Positions 15,095 through 22,116 of a DNA stretch of 25,954 nucleotides are shown in pieces. Both the position numbers and the translations under genes were made by a program. Within the stretch, counting starts at the first letter, position 1. Each line of letters opens with the position of its first letter. The notes under the pieces were generated by a model. That model worked only from the letters and a program-made list of their open reading frames with translations. It was not told the origin of the DNA and did no database searches. This DNA comes from DATAAM01 sp036260075 (GTDB lineage: Bacteria; Actinomycetota; Acidimicrobiia; Acidimicrobiales; JAHWLA01): NCBI GenBank assembly GCA_036260075.1, contig DATAAM010000247.1, forward strand, positions 1 through 25,954. Direction: 5' to 3'.

Positions 15095-15949
15095 TCAGTA
15101 GCCGGGCGCCGCCTCCCACAAGTGGAAGGGCAGGCCCTGGTCGTCTTCGCAGGCGATGTCGCGGCCCGACGGGTACAAGGCGGCTTCCTCGACGCGGCCG
15201 CCCAGCTCGCGCACCCGGGCAGCGGCTGCCTCGGCGTCGGCCACGCGGAAGTACGGGACGGTGCGGGCCGTGGCGTGCCCGCCGTGCAGGCCCCCGGGCG
15301 GGTCGCTGTCGAGGACGTGGGCGCCCTGCTCCACGCCGCCCTGGAACGCCCACCCCAAGAGCGCGCCCCAGAAGGCCTGCGCCCGCGCCAGGTCGGGGAC
15401 CTCGAGGGTGTAGTAGCCGAGCCCGCCCTCGCGTCGGGCGGGCACCGACGGCGTGGTCACAAACCAGTTGTGGCCGAACGGGTCGCGCAGCTTCCCCGAC
15501 CGCCCGTACTCGGTGTCCGCCACCGGTCGCCACGCCGTGGCGCCCTGCGCCAACGCCCGCTCGAAGACGGCGTCGGGGTCGTCGACGTGCAGCATGAGCT
15601 GGACGCTGGTGCCACCGGTGGTCAGCGGGCTCAGCACGCCCTCTTCGGGGTACTCGTCGGCCAGCATCACGACCGTGTCGCCGATCTCCAGCTCGGCGTG
15701 GCCGATGCGGCCGTCGGGCATGACGATCGGCTCGCCTCGGAGGCGGGCGCCGAAGGCGGCTTCGTAGAACTCGATGGCCCGGGCCGCGTCGCGGGCGCAC
15801 AGGTAGGCGGTGACGGTCGTCGTCCCTCCGGCCCCGTCGGGACTGCGGCCGAGGGCCGCTTCGACCCGGCGGCGGAGCTCGGCGGCGAACTCGGGTCGGG
15901 GCGCCAGCGGGGCGACCGGCTGCCGCAGCGCCTCGAAGGGGGTGGTCAC
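15095..15949 (-). CDS. Two-domain VOC (glyoxalase/bleomycin-resistance fold) protein coupled to an ECF sigma factor
   Basis: From GTG 15949 the product has 284 residues. Residues 1-35 (TPFEALRQPVAPLAP, then FAAELRRRVEAAL) are a helical, non-VOC extension. Residues ~45-167 form a first VOC domain (VTAYLCARDAARAIEFYEAA, MPDGRIGHAELEIGDTVVML, LRDPFGHNWFV). Residues ~176-280 form a second (LGYYTLEVPDLARAQAFWGA, QGLPFHLWEA). VOC proteins bind a divalent metal and small ligands. The start overlaps the stop of the sigma-factor gene by four bases, a strong sign of a shared function. The N-terminal helix may contact the sigma factor (inference); I recall similar N-termini in actinobacterial genes next to ECF factors. 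Ligand and reaction are unknown. Confidence 0.85.
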   Translation of the reverse strand: MTTPFEALRQPVAPLAPRPEFAAELRRRVEAALGRSPDGAGGTTTVTAYLCARDAARAIEFYEAAFGARLRGEPIVMPDGRIGHAELEIGDTVVMLADEYPEEGVLSPLTTGGTSVQLMLHVDDPDAVFERALAQGATAWRPVADTEYGRSGKLRDPFGHNWFVTTPSVPARREGGLGYYTLEVPDLARAQAFWGALLGWAFQGGVEQGAHVLDSDPPGGLHGGHATARTVPYFRVADAEAAAARVRELGGRVEEAALYPSGRDIACEDDQGLPFHLWEAAPGY

Positions 15950-16470
15950 GACTGCCTCCCTTCGTGGTAGGCGCGGCGGAACGCCGTGCGGGCGCGGACC
16001 AGGAGCGCCTCGGTGGCGTGCACCGTGCGCCCCATGTGCTCGGCCACCTCGGGCACCGACAGGCCGTCGAGGTAGCGGAGCGTGAGCGCGGCCCGGTGGT
16101 GGGGGGCGAGCCCGGCGAGCACGGTGCGGGCCACGGCGGCGTCCAGCCGGGCGTCCCACGGGTCCTCTTCGGGCTGCACCTCGTCGGCCGCCACGCGGAG
16201 GTTGCGCTCGTCGCGCGCCAGGCGGCGCCAGTGGTCGACGAGCTTGTGGCGAGCCACCCCCACCAGCCACGCCGTGGTCAGGTGCTCCACGGCGCCGCGC
16301 TGCACCGCCCCCACCGCGGCCAGGAACGTCTCGGCCGTGAGGTCCTCCGCCTGCGCGGCGTCGCCGCACCGCGAGACCAGGTAGCCGTACACCTCGGGGA
16401 GCGCCCGGTCGTAGAGGGCGAGCAGGACGGCGCCTTGGTCGGAACCGGCGCCTTCCTCGGGTCGTGCCAC
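15946..16470 (-). CDS. RNA polymerase ECF sigma factor
   Basis: This 174-residue protein has the two-domain ECF layout. Region 2 covers about residues 15-90 (LYDRALPEVYGYLVSRCGD, AEDLTAETFLAAV, TTAWLVGVARHKLVDHWRR). Region 4 covers about 110-165 (LAPHHRAALTLRYLDGLSVP, EVAEHMGRTVHATEALLVRA). It directs transcription of a small regulon. No zinc anti-sigma factor is adjacent; the coupled downstream gene encodes a VOC protein, which is the likely partner. GTG 16470 is used as start (ARPEEGAGSDQG); no -10 box or ribosome site is strong. The 94-base gap upstream is shared with the divergent cupredoxin gene. Confidence 0.9.
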   Translation of the reverse strand: MARPEEGAGSDQGAVLLALYDRALPEVYGYLVSRCGDAAQAEDLTAETFLAAVGAVQRGAVEHLTTAWLVGVARHKLVDHWRRLARDERNLRVAADEVQPEEDPWDARLDAAVARTVLAGLAPHHRAALTLRYLDGLSVPEVAEHMGRTVHATEALLVRARTAFRRAYHEGRQS

Positions 16471-16551
16471 ACCCGATCATCGCTCGCCGGCCGTCCCCTC
16501 CGACGCCTCCTCTTCGAATCGGCGTGACCAGGCGGGCGATCGGTCGCCTCG

Positions 16552-16557
16552 TAGACT
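16552..16557 (+). promoter_or_regulatory. Putative leaderless -10 box of the cupredoxin gene
   Basis: TAGACT followed by seven bases and ATG 16565. No clear -35 is visible. Confidence 0.45.
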
Positions 16558-16564
16558 CCCGGCC

Positions 16565-16960
16565 ATGCGCAAGCGAACGCTGGGTGTGATGCTCCTGACG
16601 GCGTTGCTGCCGTTGGGCGCGTGCGGCGACGACGAGGACACGCAGAGCGACAGCGCGGTGGACCCCACGTCCACCACCACGGAGACGGGGGCCGGCTCCG
16701 GCGAGAGCGGCGGCATCCGGGTGACGATCAAGGGCTTCGCCTTCGCTCCCGATCGCATCACCGTGCGGGTGGGCAGCGTCGTGTCGTGGCGCAACGACGA
16801 CAGCGCGCCCCACACCGTGACGGCCGACGACGGCTCCTTCGACAGCGGCTCCAAATCGATGGGCCAGGCCTTCGAGCACACGTTCACGAAGGCGGGTGAG
16901 GTCACCTACAAGTGCACAATCCACCCGACCATGAAGGGGACCGTCCTCGTCAGTGGCTGA
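16565..16960 (+). CDS. Cupredoxin (plastocyanin-like) lipoprotein
   Basis: The 131-residue product starts with a lipoprotein signal ending in LPLGAC (Cys20), followed by a Ser/Thr/Gly-rich linker (25-50). A single cupredoxin domain (51-131) follows: IKGFAFAPDRITVRVGSVVS and SAPHTVTADDG. The type 1 copper ligands are all present: His83, Cys117, His120 and Met123 (YKCTIHPTMKG). It is therefore probably a membrane-anchored copper electron carrier on the outer face of the cell. No oxidase or copper-transport gene is close by. Its end overlaps the convergent Hsp20 gene by 11 bases. Confidence 0.92.
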   Translation: MRKRTLGVMLLTALLPLGACGDDEDTQSDSAVDPTSTTTETGAGSGESGGIRVTIKGFAFAPDRITVRVGSVVSWRNDDSAPHTVTADDGSFDSGSKSMGQAFEHTFTKAGEVTYKCTIHPTMKGTVLVSG

Positions 16961-17348
16961 CGGGGGTGAGCACGAGCGGCCCCCCGTCGGGCAGCTCGCC
17001 CCGTCCGAGGCTGACCGCCAGCTGCCCGTTGCCGAAGCTCGCCTTGGGGTCGGCCCCGTAGCCGGCGGGCACGTCGAGGGTCCGCTCGAACGGGCCGTAG
17101 TGCCACTCGTGGAGGAGGTAGTCCTTCGGCGCGGGCGAACGCATGTCGGCGGCGATCGTCACGCGCCCCGGCTCCACCGTGACCGACACGTCGTCGGGCA
17201 TCACGCCGGGCAGGGGAGCGACGATCACCAGTGCGGTACCGGACTCGTAGACGTTCACCGGCACCCGCATCGTCTCGCCACCCGTCTCGCCTGCACCGTC
17301 GCGTCGGGCCTGTCGCTCGTCGAGCCGGTCGGCCATGGTCTTGTCCAT
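16950..17348 (-). CDS. Hsp20/alpha-crystallin family protein
   Basis: The 132-residue product has the alpha-crystallin domain in residues ~28-130: VPVNVYESGTALVIVAPLPG, PDDVSVTVEPGRVTIAA, HEWHYGPFERTLDVPAGYGA, KASFGNGQLAVSLGRG. Small heat-shock proteins hold unfolding proteins for refolding. The N-terminal arm (1-27) is short and charged, and the C-terminal I-x-I/V anchor is replaced by LVLTPVSH, so assembly may be limited. ATG 17348 follows an imperfect -10 (TAGGGC) by seven bases; the internal ATG at 17336 is an alternative. It is divergent from the penicillin-binding protein gene. Confidence 0.82.
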   Translation of the reverse strand: MDKTMADRLDERQARRDGAGETGGETMRVPVNVYESGTALVIVAPLPGVMPDDVSVTVEPGRVTIAADMRSPAPKDYLLHEWHYGPFERTLDVPAGYGADPKASFGNGQLAVSLGRGELPDGGPLVLTPVSH

Positions 17349-17400
17349 CGGCCGAGCCCTACCCGGCGGCCGACGGGGGAAACCGCCGCCGGTACCCCGG

Positions 17401-17406
17401 TATCGT
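17401..17406 (+). promoter_or_regulatory. Putative -10 box of the penicillin-binding protein gene
   Basis: TATCGT followed by nine bases and GTG 17416, giving a leaderless or nearly leaderless transcript. This supports GTG 17416 over the upstream in-frame start at 17335, which would overlap the Hsp20 start. Confidence 0.45.
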
Positions 17407-17415
17407 GATCCTCCC

Positions 17416-19506
17416 GTGCATCCCGCCGTCCGCTTCCTCACCATCGTCCTCGTCGCAGGGGCCGGGCTGGCGCTCGGCCTCATCCTGCTGGCGCCCGAGG
17501 TGCGGGCGTTCCTGCAGGCGGGGCGGGCGGGCGAGGGCGAGAGCCTGATCGAGCTGGAGGAGCTGTCGCAGCGCTCGCAGGTGCTCGACCGCCACGGCAA
17601 CGTCATGGCCACGCTCCACGCGGAGGAGAACCGGTCGCCGGTGGAGCTGGAGCGGGTGCCGCAGCACGTCGTCGACGCCATCCTCGACGTGGAGGACGAG
17701 CACTTCTGGCACCACGGCGGCGTGAACCTGCGCTCCACCCTGCGGGCGCTCGTCACCAACGTGCAGTCGGGTGAGGTGCGCCAAGGCGGCTCCACCATCA
17801 CGCAGCAGCTGGTGAAGAACGCGCTCCTCACCCCGGAGAAGTCGGTGGACCGCAAGGTGAAGGAGGCGGTGCTGGCGGTGCGCCTGGAGGACCGGTTCAG
17901 CAAGCGCGAGATCCTCGAGCGCTACCTCAACACCGTCTACTTCGGGAACGGCGCCTACGGCGTGCAGGCGGCGGCCGAGCGCTACTGGGGCAAGGACGTG
18001 GAGGACCTCTCGGCCGCCGACGCCGCCCTCCTGGCCGGGATCATTCGCAACCCGGTGGGCTACGACCCCATCCGCTTCCCCCGGCAGGCCCGGGCCCGCC
18101 GCGACATGGCGCTCGACCGCATGGTCCTGAACGGTCACCTGCCGCCGGGGCGGGTGGCCGAGCTGCAGGAGACGCCGCTGCCGTCGAAGCTCGTGAACCC
18201 CGAGCCGCCCCCCAACGACTACTTCGTGGAGGAGGTCAAGCAGCGCCTGCTCGACGACAAGCGGCTGGGCGACACCCCCACAGAGCGCTACAACGCGGTG
18301 TTCAAGGGCGGCCTGCGCATCCACACCACCTTCGACCCGAGGATGCAGAAGGCGGCCCAGGAGGCGGTGAAGCAGCGGCTGCCCAACACCCGCGGACGGT
18401 TCGCCGCCGCGCTGGCGTCGGTGGAGCCCGGCACCGGCGCCGTGCGCGCCATCGTGGCGGGCGACGACTTCAACAGCGAGAAGTACAACCTCGCCACCCA
18501 GGGCAAGCGCCAGCCGGGCTCGTCGTTCAAGACGTTCGTGCTGCTCGCCGCGCTCGAGGAGGGCTACAGCCCCAACGACACCATCAACGGCCAGGACGGC
18601 TGCACGGTGAAGATCCCGGGCTACCAGCTCTACACACCGGGCAACTACTCGGAGGGGTCGGGCGGCGTGATGACGCTGGCCGAGGCCACCGCCAAGTCGG
18701 TGAACTGCGCGTACGTGCGCCTGGGTGCCCACATCGGCTTGGAGAAGGTGGCCGACATGGCGGGCAGGCTGGGCATCCCGCGCGACCGGATCGACGTGGT
18801 GCCGTCGATCTCGCTGGGGGCGGAGGAGGCCACCCCGCTCGAGATGGCGGCGGCCTACGCCACCATCGCCAACGACGGCGTCTACCACGCGCCCCGGTTC
18901 GTGGAGAAGGTGGTCGACCGCAAGGGCGACGTCGTGTTCGAGGGAGGCGACCGGGGCCGCCGGGTGGTGTCGGTGCAGACAGCGCGGGTGGCCACGCAGG
19001 TGCTCCGTCGGGTCGTGGAGGGCGGCACGGGTACCCGGGCCCGCCTGTCCGGCCGGCAGGTGGCGGGCAAGACCGGCACCTCGCAGAACTGGGAGAACGC
19101 CTGGTTCGTGGGCTACACGCCGCAGCTCTCCACGGCCGTGTGGATGGGCTCGCCCGAAGGCAACGTCTCCATGCGCAACGTGGCGCCGTGCGGGCGGGTC
19201 ACGGGCGGCTGCATCCCCTCGTTGATCTGGAACGCCTACATGTCGCAGGCGCTCGAGGGCACCGACCCCGTGCCGTTCGCGGCGCCGTCCGGGAAGATTC
19301 CCAAGGGCAAGTTCATCAAGGACAAGTACTCCACGACACGGCCGACCACCTCGACCACGTCGTCGTCCACCACCGTGCCGGGAGCTCCGCCCAGCACCGA
19401 GGCGGTGCCGTGGACCGCGCCCCCGCCGCCGACCACGGCCGCGCCCGTGCCGACGTCCTCGCCGCCCGTGACCGACGGCGGCCAGGGCAAGCCGGAGAAG
19501 CCCTGA
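17416..19506 (+). CDS. Class A penicillin-binding protein (transglycosylase/transpeptidase)
   Basis: This 696-residue protein builds peptidoglycan at the membrane. A short N-terminal region holds one membrane anchor (residues 7-27). The GT51 transglycosylase domain (~55-230) has the catalytic Glu in ILDVEDEHFWHHGG (Glu93 or Glu95), the RQGGSTITQQLVKN motif, RKVKEAVLAVRLE and YLNTVYFGNGAYGVQAAAE. The transpeptidase domain (~300-620) has SxxK (Ser369 to Lys372 in QPGSSFK), SxN (Ser428-Val-Asn430) and KTG (552-554). The C-terminal tail is rich in Thr, Ser and Pro and probably wall-associated; there is no PASTA domain. The next gene starts two bases after the stop, so the two are probably one transcript. 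Confidence 0.95.
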   Translation: MHPAVRFLTIVLVAGAGLALGLILLAPEVRAFLQAGRAGEGESLIELEELSQRSQVLDRHGNVMATLHAEENRSPVELERVPQHVVDAILDVEDEHFWHHGGVNLRSTLRALVTNVQSGEVRQGGSTITQQLVKNALLTPEKSVDRKVKEAVLAVRLEDRFSKREILERYLNTVYFGNGAYGVQAAAERYWGKDVEDLSAADAALLAGIIRNPVGYDPIRFPRQARARRDMALDRMVLNGHLPPGRVAELQETPLPSKLVNPEPPPNDYFVEEVKQRLLDDKRLGDTPTERYNAVFKGGLRIHTTFDPRMQKAAQEAVKQRLPNTRGRFAAALASVEPGTGAVRAIVAGDDFNSEKYNLATQGKRQPGSSFKTFVLLAALEEGYSPNDTINGQDGCTVKIPGYQLYTPGNYSEGSGGVMTLAEATAKSVNCAYVRLGAHIGLEKVADMAGRLGIPRDRIDVVPSISLGAEEATPLEMAAAYATIANDGVYHAPRFVEKVVDRKGDVVFEGGDRGRRVVSVQTARVATQVLRRVVEGGTGTRARLSGRQVAGKTGTSQNWENAWFVGYTPQLSTAVWMGSPEGNVSMRNVAPCGRVTGGCIPSLIWNAYMSQALEGTDPVPFAAPSGKIPKGKFIKDKYSTTRPTTSTTSSSTTVPGAPPSTEAVPWTAPPPPTTAAPVPTSSPPVTDGGQGKPEKP

Positions 19507-19507
19507 G

Positions 19508-20221
19508 GTGAGCGTGCTCGAGACGCTGCTCGTCGTGCAGGAGCTCGACACCGCCCGCGACCAGCTCGAGCACCGCCGGGCCACGCTGCCGGAGCGGGCG
19601 GAGCTGGCCGCCGCCGAGGCCCGGCTGGCCGTCGTCGACGCCCGCGTCGCCGAGGCCCAGGGGCGGCGCGACGAGATCGGAGGGCGGGAGAGCAGGCTCG
19701 AACAGGAGGTGTCCCGCACGGAGTCGCGCATCGTCGAGATCGAGAAGCGGCTGTACTCCGGGACGGTGTCGGCGTCGCGCGAGCTGACGGCGATGTCGGA
19801 GGAGGTCGACGCCCTCAAGGCCCGTCGCTCCTCGCTGGAGGACGATGTGCTGCTGGCCATGGAGGAGGCGGAGCCGGTCGACGCCGAGCTGGCCACGCTG
19901 GCCGAGGAGCGGGCGGGCGTGGTGGCCGACATCGAACGGCTGCGGTCGGCCGTCGGCGCCGCCGAGGAGGTCATCGATGCCGACCTGGCCACCCGTCGAT
20001 CCGAGCGCGAGGCGGCGGCGGCAGGCGTGCCCGGCGACCTGCTGGCCACCTACGAGCGGCTGCGGGCCAAGCTCGGCGGGGTGGGGGCGGCCCGGCTGGT
20101 GGGGCCCTCGTGCACAGGGTGCCACCTCACCCTGCCCGCCACCGAGCTGGACCGCATCAAGCGGGAGCCGCCCGACACCCTGGTCTTCTGCGACCAGTGC
20201 GGCCGCATCCTCGTGCGGTGA
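19508..20221 (+). CDS. Coiled-coil C4 zinc-ribbon protein (DUF164/CT398-like)
   Basis: The 237-residue product is mostly a long coiled coil (residues ~10-190, Glu/Arg/Ala-rich heptads including KRLYSGTVSASRELTAMSEE, a signature segment of this family). A C-terminal zinc ribbon uses Cys202 and Cys205 (SCTGCHLTLP) with Cys228 and Cys231 (FCDQCGRILVR). Family members are thought to act as nucleic-acid- or protein-binding adaptors; CT398 of Chlamydia binds sigma-54 and type III secretion parts. The exact role is unknown in Actinobacteria. GTG 19508 lies two bases after the upstream stop, with GGAG a few bases before inside that gene's end. Confidence 0.9.
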   Translation: MSVLETLLVVQELDTARDQLEHRRATLPERAELAAAEARLAVVDARVAEAQGRRDEIGGRESRLEQEVSRTESRIVEIEKRLYSGTVSASRELTAMSEEVDALKARRSSLEDDVLLAMEEAEPVDAELATLAEERAGVVADIERLRSAVGAAEEVIDADLATRRSEREAAAAGVPGDLLATYERLRAKLGGVGAARLVGPSCTGCHLTLPATELDRIKREPPDTLVFCDQCGRILVR

Positions 20222-20223
20222 TG

Positions 20224-20496
20224 GCTCTTCGCCTGACGGCTCCTCGCGGTGGCGGCCGGGTGCCCTGCCCAGCCGGCCCGGTCCCTGCTCCGCTTCCGCT
20301 CCGCAGGTGTGCATCGTCGGCCCTTCGCCTGACGGCTCATCGCGGTGGCGGCCGGGGTGCACTGCCCAGCCGGCCCAGTCCCTGCTCCGCTTCCGCTCCG
20401 CAGGTCTGCATCGACGGCTCTTCGCCTGACGGCTCATCGCGGTGGCGGCCGGGTGCCCTGCCCAGCCGGCCCAGTCCCTGCTCCGCTTCCGCTCCG
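20224..20496 (+). repeat. Three tandem copies of a 96-97 bp non-coding repeat with internal hairpins
   Basis: CTTCGCCTGACGGCTC begins at 20227, 20323 and 20420, giving periods of 96 and 97 bases. Each unit continues with GCGGTGGCGGCCGGG, TGCCCAGCCGGCCC and CCCTGCTCCGCTTCCGCTCC. Each copy contains the arms GGCCGG and CCGGCC (20254-20259/20273-20278, 20350-20355/20370-20375, 20447-20452/20466-20471), forming a hairpin with a loop of about 13 bases. Copies differ at few positions, and one differs by a single base in length, so any reading frame shifts between copies. The third copy is cut short and followed by GGGTGCCCTG, a segment that also occurs inside each unit. The array fills the gap between the zinc-ribbon and membrane-protein genes. 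It is not CRISPR: there are no spacers. Confidence 0.85.
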
Positions 20497-20505
20497 GGTG
20501 CCCTG

Positions 20506-20940
20506 ATGCTCCTCTGGTTCGCGGGCCTGTCCGTTCTCCTGGTGTGGCAGGTCTTCCACGATCCTCGCATCGACTACCGGCTGGTGGTCGTGGGCGCCCT
20601 GCTGCCCGACGTGGTGGACGGCGTGCTGGGCGGGGCGCGGGTGCTGCACAGCCTGTCGTTCTCGGTGGCGCTGCTGGGGGTGGTGATGCTGGTGCGGCGG
20701 CGTCCCCTGCGGCGGCGACTGCTGGCCGTGCCCATCGGCACGTTCCTGCACCTCGTGCTCGACGGCATGTGGGCGCGCACCGACGTGTTCTGGTGGCCGT
20801 TCACGGGCTGGTCGTTCGGCGACTCCGCGCTGCCCAGCTTCGACCGCTCGCCCCTGCTGGTGGCGGCCATGGAGGTGGCGGGCCTGGCGGCGCTGTGGTG
20901 GTTCGCAGGCGTGCGCGAGGCCGAGGACCGGGTGCCGTAG
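20506..20940 (+). CDS. Small membrane protein resembling YdjM-type metal-dependent hydrolases
   Basis: The 144-residue product has about four hydrophobic segments and polar residues typical of the YdjM/LexA-regulated membrane hydrolase-like group: GALLPDVVDG (Asp35, Asp38), LHSLSFSV (His48), GTFLHLVLDGMW (His82, Asp86) and a Trp-rich FWWPFTGWSF. The pattern of conserved Asp and His residues in membrane helices suggests a metal site, but the activity of this group is not established. ATG 20506 is placed directly after the repeat array and directly before the first membrane helix. The frame is open upstream through the array (to 20110), but that extension is low-complexity repeat sequence and probably not translated. 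Confidence 0.72.
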   Translation: MLLWFAGLSVLLVWQVFHDPRIDYRLVVVGALLPDVVDGVLGGARVLHSLSFSVALLGVVMLVRRRPLRRRLLAVPIGTFLHLVLDGMWARTDVFWWPFTGWSFGDSALPSFDRSPLLVAAMEVAGLAALWWFAGVREAEDRVP

Positions 20941-20943
20941 GGT
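20938..20943 (+). promoter_or_regulatory. Putative leaderless -10 box of the histidine phosphatase gene
   Basis: TAGGGT, whose TAG is also the stop codon of the preceding gene, is followed by seven bases and GTG 20951. Confidence 0.45.
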
Positions 20944-20950
20944 CGGCACC

Positions 20951-21523
20951 GTGCTCGTGCTCGTCCGCCACGGCCAGACCCAGGTGAACGCCGAGGGTCG
21001 CCTGCAGGGCCGGCTCGACGTGCCGCTGAGCGAGCTCGGCCGGCGCCAGGCGGCCTCGCTGGCTTCCGCGGTGGGAGACGCGGCGCGGGTCGTGAGCAGC
21101 CCGCTGCGGCGGGCCCGGGAGACGGCGGAGGTGTTCGGCCTGCCCGTGGAGGTGGACGAGCGCTGGGTCGAGATGGACTACGGCGACTACGACGGCCGGC
21201 CGCTGGCCGAGGTGCCCGCCGACCTGTGGGAGCAGTGGCGGGCCGACGCCCGCTACCGGCCTCCGGGCGGCGAGTCGCTGGCCGAGGTGGGCGAGCGGGT
21301 GCGGGCGGCGTGCACCGAGCTGGTTGGGGAGGCGGCCGAGCGCGATGTCGTCGTCGTCAGCCACGTGTCGCCGATCAAGGCGGCCGTGGCCTGGGCGCTG
21401 GGGGCGCGCGACGAGTCGGCGTGGCGGATGTTCCTCGAGGTGGCCTCGGTGTGCCGGGTGGGCGTGGGGCCGCACGGCCCGGTGCTGCGCTCGTTCAACG
21501 AGTGCAGCCACCTGCCCCGCTGA
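20951..21523 (+). CDS. Histidine phosphatase (phosphoglycerate mutase-like) family protein
   Basis: The 190-residue product has the catalytic RHG motif at residues 6-8 (LVLVRHGQTQVNAEGRLQGR), conserved substrate arginines in SSPLRRARETAE, the acid region WVEMDYGDYDGRPL and the second histidine at 138 (VVVVSHVSPIKAAVAWALG). It transfers phosphate through a phosphohistidine. Members include cobalamin-pathway phosphatases, phosphoglycerate mutases and nucleotide or sugar phosphatases, and the substrate cannot be assigned from sequence. No cobalamin gene is near. Its stop directly abuts that of the convergent glutathione peroxidase gene. Confidence 0.9.
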   Translation: MLVLVRHGQTQVNAEGRLQGRLDVPLSELGRRQAASLASAVGDAARVVSSPLRRARETAEVFGLPVEVDERWVEMDYGDYDGRPLAEVPADLWEQWRADARYRPPGGESLAEVGERVRAACTELVGEAAERDVVVVSHVSPIKAAVAWALGARDESAWRMFLEVASVCRVGVGPHGPVLRSFNECSHLPR

Positions 21524-22015
21524 TCAGTCGCGAGGCAGGGTGGCTTCGATCGCCTCGACCAGCTCGGGGGCCTCGGGCTCGACCAGCGGGCGCAGGCGCT
21601 TGACCACCTCGCCCTCCGGCGAGACGAGGAACTTCTCGAAGTTCCAGACGATGTCGCCCGCCTTGCCCTCCTCGTCGGGCACGGTTGTGAGCTGCTCGTA
21701 CAGCGGGTGGCGGCCCTCCCCGTTGACATCGATCTTCTCGTACAGGGGGAACGTCACGCCGTAGGTGGTCGAGCAGAACGTCTCGATCTCCGCGGGCGAG
21801 CCCGGCTCCTGCTCGCCGAACTGGTTGCACGGGAAGCCGAGCACGCTGAAGCCGCGGTCGGCGTAGGCCTCGTGCAGGCGCTCCAAGCCGGTGTACTGCG
21901 GCGTGAGTCCGCACTTCGACGCCACGTTGACGAGAAGGAGCGCCTTCCCCTTGTGCTCGGCCAGCGTGGTCGGCTCGCCGTGCAGGGTCTTGAGCGGGAT
22001 GTCGTAGAGGGACAT
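21524..22015 (-). CDS. Glutathione peroxidase family (thiol peroxidase)
   Basis: The 163-residue protein has the GPx signature: VNVASKCGLTPQYTGLERLH with peroxidatic Cys35, GFPCNQFGEQEPG with Gln69, and the WNF motif IVWNFEKFL (Trp124, Asn125). It reduces hydrogen peroxide or organic peroxides; in Actinobacteria the electron donor is usually thioredoxin rather than glutathione (family knowledge). Cys63 and Cys81 are possible resolving residues. ATG 22015 is preferred because TAGCGT lies seven bases before it; the longer start (GTG 22024) would fall inside that box. Confidence 0.93.
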   Translation of the reverse strand: MSLYDIPLKTLHGEPTTLAEHKGKALLLVNVASKCGLTPQYTGLERLHEAYADRGFSVLGFPCNQFGEQEPGSPAEIETFCSTTYGVTFPLYEKIDVNGEGRHPLYEQLTTVPDEEGKAGDIVWNFEKFLVSPEGEVVKRLRPLVEPEAPELVEAIEATLPRD

Positions 22016-22022
22016 GCGGATC

Positions 22023-22028
22023 ACGCTA
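22023..22028 (-). promoter_or_regulatory. Putative leaderless -10 box of the glutathione peroxidase gene
   Basis: Minus-strand TAGCGT followed by seven bases and ATG 22015. It decides between two candidate starts. Confidence 0.5.
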
Positions 22029-22116
22029 GAAGGTCGGCGCCGACAACGTCGGACGCGACCCGGCAGCGGCCGAAGCCGCTGCCGGGGTCAGGGGGTGGGG
22101 GAGGATCGGGTTCGGC

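Noticed and set aside
20224..20496. CRISPR array
   Set aside because: Units are contiguous 96-97 bp copies without variable spacers, and no cas gene is present.
20110..20505. N-terminal extension of the small membrane protein through the repeat array
   Set aside because: The open frame crosses tandem repeats of 96 and 97 bases, so the same DNA is read in different frames in different copies. This argues against coding.
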